Notes under the pieces: model-generated | The model's input: the letters and a program-made list of their open reading frames with translations, nothing else | Database searches by the model: none | Told to the model about the DNA's origin: nothing | From: an uncultured Bacteroidia bacterium | GTDB lineage: Bacteria; Bacteroidota; Bacteroidia; Bacteroidales; UBA932 | Length of the DNA stretch: 64,000 bases | Direction: 5' to 3' | Assembly: GCA_902798975.1 (NCBI GenBank) | Contig: CADBYT010000007.1 | Coordinates: 1 to 64,000, forward strand | Translations under genes and position numbers: made by a program | Shown: positions 35,238 through 43,600 of the stretch, piece by piece | Numbering within the stretch: position 1 is the first letter of the stretch | Layout of the letters: each line of letters opens with the position of its first letter

Positions 35238-35887
35238 CGGACGATCCGGTCTCCCGGCGTCACCGCTACCCGCGGAATGGGCGTATTTCCGAACGAAGGG
35301 CCTCCTGGACTGACCAGGAGGCTTTTTTGGAAGTCCTCCCAGCTGACCATCACGGTTTTGTAGGTGCCGGTGGCGAAGTCGTATTCGGTCTTGATGGTCT
35401 GGGGGAAGTTTTCAGGGGAGTAGGGGTTGTCGTACGGGGCCATGCCCGGGGTCTTGGCGTAGACGAAGGGGTTGGAGTGGTTCATCAGGGGGACGTACCC
35501 TTCCCGATAGCCGAACGGGGCGGACAGGAAGAGGCTCAGCACCCAGAACAGGGCCTGTTCTTCTTTCGAGTAGTGCGGCATGCGGTACCACGTGAGGTTC
35601 TGGTCTACGGACTGTCGTACGGCGTAGAAGGTTCGGGCGTTGATGCGTGCGGCGCGTTGTTCTTTGGTTTCGAAGGGGTTGAGCGGGGCGTAGAGGGGAG
35701 ACAGCGCCTGGATCATCGGCCCCGGAATGGGGTTCAGCAGGGTCGGGAAGGGTTTCGGCCGTGTGCTCAGGCTGTCCTCCGCTTCGAGGATGGGTCCGTC
35801 CAGGACGGTAACGGGAATGTCCTGCGCCCCGAGGCGCACCATGCCTGCTGCAAGCACCAGGACCGTAACGAGAAATCTCCTGCTCAT
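35234..35887 (-). CDS. Secreted protein of unknown function
   Basis: A 217-residue protein starting MSRRFLVTVLVLAAGMVRLG, with a clear signal peptide ending near LGAQ; the upstream open frame to 36,064 is not coding-like. The mature part has a proline-rich stretch (RPKPFPTLLNPIPGPM) and aromatic segments (WYRMPHYSKEEQALFWVLSL, FGYREGYVPLMNHSNPFVYA). I recognise no family. It converges on asnB, and the asnB terminator lies inside its C-terminal codons. A minus-strand promoter at 36,766-36,773 is far upstream and seems to serve a small RNA instead. Confidence 0.7.
   Translation of the reverse strand: MSRRFLVTVLVLAAGMVRLGAQDIPVTVLDGPILEAEDSLSTRPKPFPTLLNPIPGPMIQALSPLYAPLNPFETKEQRAARINARTFYAVRQSVDQNLTWYRMPHYSKEEQALFWVLSLFLSAPFGYREGYVPLMNHSNPFVYAKTPGMAPYDNPYSPENFPQTIKTEYDFATGTYKTVMVSWEDFQKSLLVSPGGPSFGNTPIPRVAVTPGDRIVR
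35300..35328 (+). terminator. asnB terminator, inside the convergent gene
   Basis: GCCTCCTGG (35,300-35,308), a five-base loop and CCAGGAGGC (35,314-35,322), then six T. A clean intrinsic terminator for asnB, 60 bases after its stop, located within the coding sequence of the opposite-strand secreted protein. Confidence 0.85.
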
Positions 35888-36660
35888 AACGTCCCTCCCT
35901 ATTCTCAAATACTGTGCCTTCGCGTCGTTCGCCGGCCTTCCCTTGCGGGCGGACGGGAATTCAATGACCGTGGGGCATTCCCCCCGGACCCCCTGTGTCA
36001 CTTCGTTCCGGACAAGTTTGCCGAAAAACCAATTCCCGCTCCGCCCTCCACAACACCCCCGCACGACCGGCGAATCTCCTTCTGCCGCCAGGGGCCACAG
36101 ACCCTTGATTTACCCCTCGCGACGGAAAATTACGGTTGCCAGGGGCAAAATGGGGTGTTATAGCCCTTGGGAGGAGATTCCGGGAGCAGAGAAGGGCCCC
36201 AGCGCTCCAGGAATGCGAAAAATACTGTCGCAGGGAGCAATAATAGCCTCTATTGCTCCCGGAACAATGTCAGTAGCGGGCAGGACCTGGCACCACCGTC
36301 GGGCGTGCGCCCGTCGGTTACGAGCAATTTCCGCTTTCGAGCATTGGAGGGCTCGACGCGGAGTGCTCGTTGCCGACAAGTGAGGTAGCTGCCCGCCCCA
36401 CGCCTAATCGGGTATCTCGGTGTCGATTTTGGTCGTTTTCGACGCCGACTCAGGTTTTAAAAGTTGGGTCGGCATCGTTTTCGGCCTTTTTCGATGCCAC
36501 CCCCAGAGAATTCTTTAGGGGTTGCATCGATTTTGGCCGATTTTGGTTCCGACTAGGCAGGCGCGGGCGCGAGCGAGCCCACCAAAGAGCTCGCGCAGCG
36601 TCTCGCGCCAAGCGCCGAGCCGTGTATCGCGAGGCGCTGGTGCCCATATAGACCGGTGAC
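35888..36660. other. Noncoding stretch with unidentified repeats and palindromes
   Basis: About 770 bases with no frame I accept as a gene. It contains a hairpin with arms GGGAGCAATA and TATTGCTCCC (36,233-36,260). Three related units follow, built on CGATTTTGG-CG or CGTTTTCGGCC cores, at 36,417-36,449, 36,467-36,498 and 36,523-36,551. An imperfect 38-base palindrome centred on GAATTC lies at 36,492-36,529. Candidate frames here are Arg/Pro/Ser-rich and unlike neighbouring proteins. It may hold a degraded mobile element or a structured RNA; I cannot decide. Confidence 0.5.
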
Positions 36661-36760
36661 AAAAAAGTAAGCCGTCAGGTAACGGCTTTGAAAATGGGGC
36701 TCGGACCAAATAATTGGGAGGGTTGTCATCCCTTCAAACGAATTCCCCTTCGACGAATCC
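36661..36760 (-). ncRNA. Candidate small RNA of about 100 nt
   Basis: On the minus strand a promoter is seen: TTG at 36,795-36,793, 19 bases of spacer and TACCTTTG at 36,773-36,766. About 80-100 bases later comes a hairpin with arms AGCCGT and ACGGCT (36,687-36,670), followed by six T on the minus strand (36,666-36,661). No convincing ORF is enclosed. It lies just after the thiL operon and reads the same way. It matches no RNA family I know. A short transcript from an internal promoter ending at a terminator for thiL is the alternative. Confidence 0.45.
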
Positions 36761-36807
36761 TACTGCAAAGGTAGGGATTATTTTCAAATGTGCAAGGCAG
36801 AAACTTA

Positions 36808-37788
36808 TCACTTCCCTTTTTTGAAATGATCGAAGCCGGAGAAGGAGGAGGCGGGGGCGCCGCGCCAGGTGATTTCGGGAGTGCCGTGGGCGCGGTCGGT
36901 GATGCGGCCGATGACGAAGTGGGGGATGGTCAGCAGCATTTCCGCCTGGGGCGTGCAGGTAAAGAGCAGCTCGTAATCCTCGCCGCCACAGACCGCCAGC
37001 TCGGCCGGATTCCAACCGAAACGCTGGCAGACATGCTTCAGCGCCAGCGAGAACGGCAGGGAAGCCAGATTGATCTCCGCATTCATCTCCGACGCTTCCA
37101 GGATATGCATCAGGTCGGAACCGATACCGTCGGAAATATCCATCATCGCATGCACGCCCAGGTTGAGCCGCAGCTGTTGCCCTTCCACGACGCGCGGCAT
37201 CGGGCGATAGTGCCGTTCAATCAGTTTCTGCACGTCCGGATCGTGCTCCACGCTATCCAGGACGGCTTTCAAGCCCGCGGCGGAGTCGCCCAGGGGGCCC
37301 GTCACGCAGATCAGGTCGCCCTTCTTCGCGTCGCTGCGCTTGCGGACGGTCGCGTACGGCGCCTCGCCGAGCACGGTCACATTGATGCAGATGCGGTCGG
37401 GCGAACCTGTGGTGTCCCCGCCCAGCAGCGGCGTGCTGAAGCGTTCGGAGACGTCGGCGTAGCCGCGCAGGAACTCATCCAACCACTCGGAATCGGTTGA
37501 AGCCGGCAGTGCGAGGGACAGGAAGGTGCCCGTGGGCTGCCCGCCCATCGCGGCAATGTCGCTGAGATTGACGGCGGCGGACTTCCAACCCAGGTCGTAG
37601 GGGGGAATCCTGTCAAGCAGGAAATGCGTACCTTCGACCAGCATATCCGTGCTGACGAGCGTCTGGTGGCCGGTATTCTGCGGCAGAACGGCGCAGTCGT
37701 CGCCGATGCCCGTCATTCCGTCCGGGGCGGGGAAGCGTTCGCGAATCTTCGCGATGAGACCGAATTCTCCGAGCTCTGACAGTTTCAT
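36808..37788 (-). CDS. thiL: Thiamine-monophosphate kinase
   Basis: A 326-residue ThiL/PurM-fold enzyme. MKLSELGEFGLIAKIRERF is the usual ThiL N-terminus. GIGDDCAVL, STDMLVEGTHFL and AVNLSDIAAMGGQPTG carry the Mg- and ATP-binding residues. MMDISDGIGSDLMHI and VCGGEDYELLFTC are ThiL signatures. It phosphorylates thiamine phosphate to thiamine diphosphate. It starts two bases after the MBL-hydrolase stop and is the last gene of a five-gene operon. Confidence 0.95.
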   Translation of the reverse strand: MKLSELGEFGLIAKIRERFPAPDGMTGIGDDCAVLPQNTGHQTLVSTDMLVEGTHFLLDRIPPYDLGWKSAAVNLSDIAAMGGQPTGTFLSLALPASTDSEWLDEFLRGYADVSERFSTPLLGGDTTGSPDRICINVTVLGEAPYATVRKRSDAKKGDLICVTGPLGDSAAGLKAVLDSVEHDPDVQKLIERHYRPMPRVVEGQQLRLNLGVHAMMDISDGIGSDLMHILEASEMNAEINLASLPFSLALKHVCQRFGWNPAELAVCGGEDYELLFTCTPQAEMLLTIPHFVIGRITDRAHGTPEITWRGAPASSFSGFDHFKKGK

Positions 37789-37790
37789 GG

Positions 37791-38660
37791 TTATCCTCCG
37801 ATGACAAGCCCGTCCCAGGCCGGATGCACGTGGGGCGGCAGCATGGCCGCAAAGTCCTCGTGCCGGGGCAGCTGGTGGGACAGGTGGGTGATATATGATT
37901 CCCGGGCGCCGACCCGCTCGAAGAAATCGAGCGTTTCCTGCAGCGAGGGATGCGAGTGATGGTCGCCGATCTTGACGCAGCCGAGCGTGACATATTCCAC
38001 GCCCTTGAGTTTCTCGTACTCCGCCTCGCTGTCCAGCATCTTGATGTCGGTCAGGTAGGCGATGTTGCCGAAACGGTAGCCCAGCACGGAGGTCTTCTTC
38101 TCGCGGTGGTGCCAGCCGCGGATGGGAATCACCTCCACGGAGCTGTCCGGTGCCGGGTGCGGCGGCAGATGGTGGTAGCCGAAGCCATGCTCCCAGGAGA
38201 GGACTTCCTCGCCCGCGTTGGAATGCACCGTGATGGGCAGCGCGGGGTCGATCAGGTGGACGCGCCACTCCGGGGCGCCGGGATACTTCTCCTCCGCGAA
38301 GGCGTAGCCGTATTCCCGCCGGAGGGTGGTTTCCACGTAGGGCTCGCACCAGATGTTGACGGGGTGAAGCTCCGCCAGGTTAAAGGCGCGGATGTCGTCC
38401 AGACCGCCCGTATGGTCCTTGTGATTGTGCGTCAGCAGGATGGCGTCCAGGTGGTGCACGTCGTGCTGCAGCATCTGGGCGCGGAAATCGGGCCCGGCAT
38501 CCACCAGGATGGTCAGACCGCCGTATTCGACCAGCACGGAGGCCCGCATGCGCTTGTCGCGCGGATCCGCCGAGCGGCACACCTCGCAGTCGCAGGCGAT
38601 CATCGGAATGCCGGACGAGGTGCCCGTGCCGAGAAATGTCAGTTTCGCTTTCTTTTCCAT
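37791..38660 (-). CDS. MBL-fold metallohydrolase, PhnP-like
   Basis: A 289-residue metallo-beta-lactamase-fold enzyme. LGTGTSSGIPMIACDCEVC contains the TSSGIP loop and extra Cys typical of PhnP-type phosphodiesterases. The metal-binding HxHxDH is in LTHNHKDHTGG, and later His residues occur in GDHHSHPS. Relatives cleave cyclic phosphodiesters or process nucleic-acid ends; the substrate here is unknown. It is closely packed in the operon, two bases from each neighbour. Confidence 0.88.
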   Translation of the reverse strand: MEKKAKLTFLGTGTSSGIPMIACDCEVCRSADPRDKRMRASVLVEYGGLTILVDAGPDFRAQMLQHDVHHLDAILLTHNHKDHTGGLDDIRAFNLAELHPVNIWCEPYVETTLRREYGYAFAEEKYPGAPEWRVHLIDPALPITVHSNAGEEVLSWEHGFGYHHLPPHPAPDSSVEVIPIRGWHHREKKTSVLGYRFGNIAYLTDIKMLDSEAEYEKLKGVEYVTLGCVKIGDHHSHPSLQETLDFFERVGARESYITHLSHQLPRHEDFAAMLPPHVHPAWDGLVIGG

Positions 38661-38662
38661 GT

Positions 38663-39916
38663 TCAGTCTATGACAATGTCCACCAGCGTATTCACCAGCG
38701 CCGGGTCGTAGGGGCGCGCGATGCGGATGTAGTTGCCGGTGTATCCCTCCATCATCCCGTCGTGGACGGTGGATTCGAAAAGGACGCGCTCGGGTATGCC
38801 CCGGTTCTGCGCGCGGAAATCTTCATGCAGGCCCCGGCAGAGCTCTTCCAGCACGGCCACGCGGTGCTTCTTGACGCTTTCCTCCACCTGTCCGGGCATG
38901 GACGCGGCCGGCGTGCCGGGACGCCGGGAATAGGGGAAAACGTGGATAAATGCCGGGCGGATGCGCTCGATGAACTGGAAGGTCTCCTTGAAAAGCTCCG
39001 GCGTCTCGCCGGGCAGGCCCACCATCACGTCAATCCCGAAGAAGACCTTCGGCGCGCCGGGTCGCTCCATCTTGCGGCGTATCATCTCGATGCGCTCCGC
39101 GAAGAAGGCGGTGTCGTAGTGGCGGCCCATGCTGGCGAGCAGCGTGTCGGAGCCGGTCTGGAGCGGGATATGGAAATGCGGCTGGAACTTGGTGCCGGAG
39201 GCGATCCAGTCCACGATTTCCTCCGTCAGGAGGTTGGGCTCGATGCTGGAAATGCGGTAGCGCTCGATGCCCGCGACCTCGTTCAGGGCCTTCAGCAGGT
39301 CGAGGAAGCTTTCGCCCGTCGTGCGCCCGAAATCGCCCGTGTTCACGCCTGTGAGCACGATTTCCCGGACGTCCTCCGCCGCGATCTTCTCCGCCTGGCG
39401 GACGCATTCGGCGATGGGGAGGTTGCGGCTCTCGCCGCGGGCGTAGGGGACCGTGCAGTATTTGCAGTAGTTGTTGCACCCGTCCTGGACTTTCAAGAAG
39501 GCGCGGGTGCGGGATTCGGCGGAGGAATAAGCCGGGAAGCAGGGGGCTTCCGGCGAAGCCACAGGAATCGTATCCAGTCCCAGCAGTTTCAGCGTTTCCT
39601 GCACCACCAGGCCCTTCTCGGCGGCGCCGAAGACGCGCGATACGCCTTCAATCTGCTCGATCTCGCGCCGGCGGAGCTCCGCGCTGCAGCCGGTCACGAT
39701 GATCCGGGCTTCCGGATGGAGGCGGTGCATCTTGCGGACAAGGTTGCGGGATTTGCTGTCGGCCGTGGCCGTGACGGAACAGGTGTTGATCAGGCAGACG
39801 TCGGCGCTTTGCCCCCAGGGCACGACCTCCAGGCCCGCGGCCAGGAAGCCGCGTTCGTAGGTCGCCGTCTCGGCGAAATTGAGCTTGCAGCCCAGGGTCA
39901 ACAGCGCGATTTTCAT
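38663..39916 (-). CDS. mtaB: tRNA t6A37 methylthiotransferase MtaB
   Basis: A 417-residue radical-SAM methylthiotransferase. The N-terminal UPF0004 domain starts KIALLTLGCKLNFAET, with cluster cysteines in GCK, INTCSV and VTGCSAE. The radical SAM CxxxCxxC is GCNNYCKYCTVPYARG. It turns t6A37 into ms2t6A37 in tRNAs reading ANN codons, in line with tsaD (which makes t6A) being encoded nearby. The start at 39,916 is chosen because it follows the preceding stop by one base. Members with this length and motif order are MtaB rather than MiaB. Confidence 0.93.
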   Translation of the reverse strand: MKIALLTLGCKLNFAETATYERGFLAAGLEVVPWGQSADVCLINTCSVTATADSKSRNLVRKMHRLHPEARIIVTGCSAELRRREIEQIEGVSRVFGAAEKGLVVQETLKLLGLDTIPVASPEAPCFPAYSSAESRTRAFLKVQDGCNNYCKYCTVPYARGESRNLPIAECVRQAEKIAAEDVREIVLTGVNTGDFGRTTGESFLDLLKALNEVAGIERYRISSIEPNLLTEEIVDWIASGTKFQPHFHIPLQTGSDTLLASMGRHYDTAFFAERIEMIRRKMERPGAPKVFFGIDVMVGLPGETPELFKETFQFIERIRPAFIHVFPYSRRPGTPAASMPGQVEESVKKHRVAVLEELCRGLHEDFRAQNRGIPERVLFESTVHDGMMEGYTGNYIRIARPYDPALVNTLVDIVID

Positions 39917-39917
39917 G

Positions 39918-40688
39918 TCAGGCGAGCAGGATGAAGACGCAGGGGCGCTTGCCGATCGGAGATTCGCCGGTCGAGCCGGCGAATGACGAATTGGAGCCGG
40001 CTCTATCGTCATTCCGGGCTTGACCCGGAATCTCTTTCCGCCACTGCGCGATGGTTTTCGTCTGGATGAACTGCGTGGAGAGCGTGATATCAGCCGCCAC
40101 GCAGAGTTGCGTGGAAGGGGAGAGCGTCTGCAGCATGTCGGCGAACAGGGCGTCGTTGCGGTAGGGGGTTTCGATGAGGATCTGGCTCTGGATGAGCGTA
40201 CGGGACTGCTTTTCCAGCTCCTTGAGCGCGGCGCGGCGTTCGTCCGTCTTGGCGGGGATGTAGCCGCGGAAGGCGAAGGACTGGCCGTTCAGGCCGGAGG
40301 CCATCAGGGCCAGCATGAGCGAGGAAGGACCGACCAGCGGGACGACTTCGATGCCGTGCCGGTGGCAGAGGGCCACGAGGGCGGCGCCGGGGTCGGCGAC
40401 GGCCGGCAGGCCCGCTTCAGACATCAGGCCGACATCCCGGCCGTCGAAGAGGGGCAGCAGGGCCTCCACTTCCGCGGGTGTCGTATGCTCGTTGAGCACG
40501 TGGAAATCCAGCTCGTCAATGTGGCCGCGCAGCCCGTAGCGGGACAGGAAACGGCGCGCGGTGCGGAGTTCCTCCACGACGAAGCAACGCAGGCCGCAGG
40601 CCGTCTCCAGGACGCTCTGCGGCAGGGTTTCGGCGGGTTCGGCGTCACCGAGCGGAGTTGGTATCAGGTAGAGTTTCCCCGGATTCAT
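39918..40688 (-). CDS. RsmI-like SAM-dependent methyltransferase with repeat-derived tail
   Basis: A 256-residue tetrapyrrole-methylase-fold protein. GKLYLIPTPLGDAE is the N-terminal strand, GLMSEAGLPAVADPGAALVA the SAM-binding segment, and VVPLVGPSSLMLALMASG follows. This is the Bacteroidota form of the 16S rRNA 2'-O-methyltransferase RsmI family (exact target unproven). The start MNPGKLY is used; the frame is open further upstream inside tamB from a TTG. Near the C-terminus, after TIAQWRK, about 26 residues (EIPGQARNDDRAGSNSSF and onward) are encoded by two copies of the palindromic repeat inserted in frame, before the normal end KRPCVFILLA. Core folds are intact, so it is probably functional. 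Confidence 0.85.
   Translation of the reverse strand: MNPGKLYLIPTPLGDAEPAETLPQSVLETACGLRCFVVEELRTARRFLSRYGLRGHIDELDFHVLNEHTTPAEVEALLPLFDGRDVGLMSEAGLPAVADPGAALVALCHRHGIEVVPLVGPSSLMLALMASGLNGQSFAFRGYIPAKTDERRAALKELEKQSRTLIQSQILIETPYRNDALFADMLQTLSPSTQLCVAADITLSTQFIQTKTIAQWRKEIPGQARNDDRAGSNSSFAGSTGESPIGKRPCVFILLA
39958..40034. repeat. Two palindromic repeats inside the RsmI-like coding sequence
   Basis: Copy one at 39,958-39,988 (GATTCGCCGG-GCCGGCGAAT core) and copy two at 40,007-40,034 (CGTCATTCCGGG then CCCGGAATCTC) are variants of the repeat found in tandem at 33,456. They lie in opposite orientation, head to head, and are translated in frame. Confidence 0.8.
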
Positions 40689-43600
40689 TTTCAATGTGGA
40701 TGACAACTTGTTCTGTGAATTTCTCCGCGTCGAGCAGCTCCAGGGCCTGGCGGCGCCTCTTCGGCACGAAGACGTTGCGCACGAAGTCCCTGAAAGTGGG
40801 ATACTCCTTCTGGAAGCTCACGCCGATGCCGTTGCGCTGCGAGTAGTCCAGGTAGTTGGTGAACTCGTCGGCGGAGTGGGAGAAGACGTTGAAGCGGAAC
40901 TTTCCTTCGGGGTCGAGTTTGACCTGGAGGTCGAGGTTGCCCATGAAGTCGCCGCCGGTGTTGCCGGTAGAGTAGCGCCGGTTACCGAAATTGCCGCCCA
41001 CGATCACGCGGTTGTCGAAGAGTTCGGTGGACAGGGAGATGTCGAAGAGGTTCTCGCCCGAGCGCATCTCCTGGTAGCCGAAGCCCACGTCCACCGGGAT
41101 CTGCAGGCGCTGGAGGACGTTGTTGATCTGTCCGGACATCATCTCCATCACGTTGGAGAACAGCAGGTTGCTCTGCGTGAACACGCCCGAGTTCTCGTCG
41201 GGCAGGAAGGAACCGAGGAGCAGGAGGGAGACGAACTGCTTCTGCACCTTGTCGGTGGTGCTCAGGGCTGATTCGACTGCCATGCGCGTGGTCGGGTCGA
41301 GGTCCGGCACGTCGATGGACAGGTTCAGGCTCGGCGCGCGGAGTCGGTCGCCTACGTTGATGATGCAATCGACCTGGCGGCGGGAGAGGTTGTCCGTGGC
41401 CAGGATCGGGTCGAGCGAGGTGCGCAGCCCGTAGGTGGCGGTGATGTCGAGCTCGGTGTTCATGATGTCGCCGCCGAACTTGACGGAGCTTCCGCGCTGG
41501 ACGGAGAAGGATTTGGACAGGACGCCAGGCAGGACGAACTGGTAGGTACCTTCGTTGATGTTGTAGTCGCCGTTCAGGTCGAACAGGGCGCGGGTGGGAC
41601 GCAGGGTGATGTTGACCGTGCCCTGGCCGTTGGCGGAGGCCACGTTGCCGGCTTCCTTGTCGATCTCGGCGAAGGCGCGCACGCCCGGCAGGACGGTTAC
41701 GCGCGCATGGACGGTTACGTCGGCCGGCGTCTTGGTTTTCTTGTGCAGTTCTGCCAGCATTTCCTCGTAGGGATCGAGTTCCCGCACGGGCTGGGTGAAG
41801 GTAAGCAGCTGGGTGTTGCCGGAGGAGGCGAGGGCGCCGGACATGGGCACGTGGACATTGCCGTCGCCGGAAGTGGTGACGGTGGCGTTCACGACCAGGG
41901 TGCTGACGGGACCGCGCGCGGTGGCGGTGCCGGTGGCGCGCAACAAGCCGTAGAAAGGCTGGCCAAGCCGCTCGGGTGCATCCAGGACTTTCAGGTTGTT
42001 GAAGTCCACGCGCCCGTCCACGTTGAAATCTTTGAGGTGCTCGTAGCGGAGGGCGCCGTTGACGGTCATCATGCCGTCGTCGTCATCCCGGATGGCCAGA
42101 CCGTCCAGGTAGCAGCCGTGCTCGTCCACGCGGATGGGGCCGTTGACCGTATACGGCACGCCGGTCAGGCCCACGTGCACAAAGGCGTCGTCGATGTGGA
42201 GGTCCTGGCTGTAAGGGACAGGGTCGTTCGCCGGGCCCGTGACGCTGATCGATCCGCTGATGCCGCCGCCCACCTCCGTGATGATGTCGGGCAGGAAACC
42301 CGTAGCTACGGCGAGGGGGAATTTGTCGAAGCGGGCCGTGAGGTCCAGGCGCTTCTCCTGAACGAAATAGCTGCCGCCGACGCGGAAAGCGTCCCGGCCT
42401 TCGATTACGTCGCGCAGCAGGATGCCGAGCTCCTTGCCTTCATTCTGCCATTGGCTGGTAAGCACCATGGATCCGGCGTCCGCGCCACTCAGGCGAAGGG
42501 TGTCGAGCCGGAAGTCCATCTCCATGCCGAAGGCCTTGTCCGGGCCGGAATACAGGCTCGCGTTGCCGTTCATCTTGCCTTCGATGCCGATGGGCTCGGT
42601 CATGAACGTGTCGATGAGCGCCAGGTCGAAGCGGTCCATTGTCAGCGAGAGCGTGTCGTTCTGGTCCGGGGAGATGCCGCCGTCCACCAGCAGGCGCTGG
42701 GCGCCGTTGCTGATCAGGAAGTTGTCCAGATGGATTTCCTTGCCGTGGAGGAGGATGTCGGCGGGGGCGAAGGCCCAGGTGTCGTCGCCCGTCATGATAT
42801 AGGATCCGACGGGGTGTGCCTTCACGCAGAGGATGTCCTCCTCGTCGCGGTAGAGCCGGCCGTCGAGTTCGATGGTGGCTTCTCCGCCCGTGCCGGAGAA
42901 ATTGTCATAATGGACGCCCAGCGAGAGGTGGTTGTCGTCGGCGCCGGCGATGACGGTCGGGTTGAGCATGGCCATGTTCCCGGCCCGCAGCTCGGAGCTG
43001 AGGATGCTGGCGAGCAGGGCTTCGTGGCGGTTGTCGAGGCGCAGCTCGACATTGCGCAGGTAGTTCTTGTCGAAGGCGATGCGATCCGAACTGATTTGTC
43101 CGTCCAGCAGGCCCTCGTCCGTCACGTTCAGGACAAGGCCGGTGTTCTCGGCGATGAAGGCGCCGGGGGCGAAGCGGGCCAGCAGCGGGCGCGTGTCGTG
43201 GAAGTTCAGGTCCACCTGGTAGTTGCCGCAGCCGTCGGGGACGTATTCATCGGTATAGAGGGCGGAGAGGTCGCGTCGCAGGGTGATTCCCTGGAGGTCC
43301 CGGACGAAATGGGTCACGGGCCGGTCGCCCCGGAAGTGGCCGTCGAGGAAGTCGGCGGTCAACTTGATGTCCTGCCAGTCTCCGTCCGTATTGGCGTCCA
43401 CGAGGATGTCCCCGAGGGGGAGGGTGCCATCGTTGTCGATCAGGCGGAGGTTCGAGATTCGGACGTCGCCGTCGAAGCGCTCGCCGGTCCGGACCACGTC
43501 GGCATGAAGGCCGGTGGCCACGCGGGAGAGTTTGCCGCCGGCGTCAAAGCCGAGGGCGGCCAGGTTAGCTTCGGAAATGGTGCCGTCGATGCGGTAGCGC

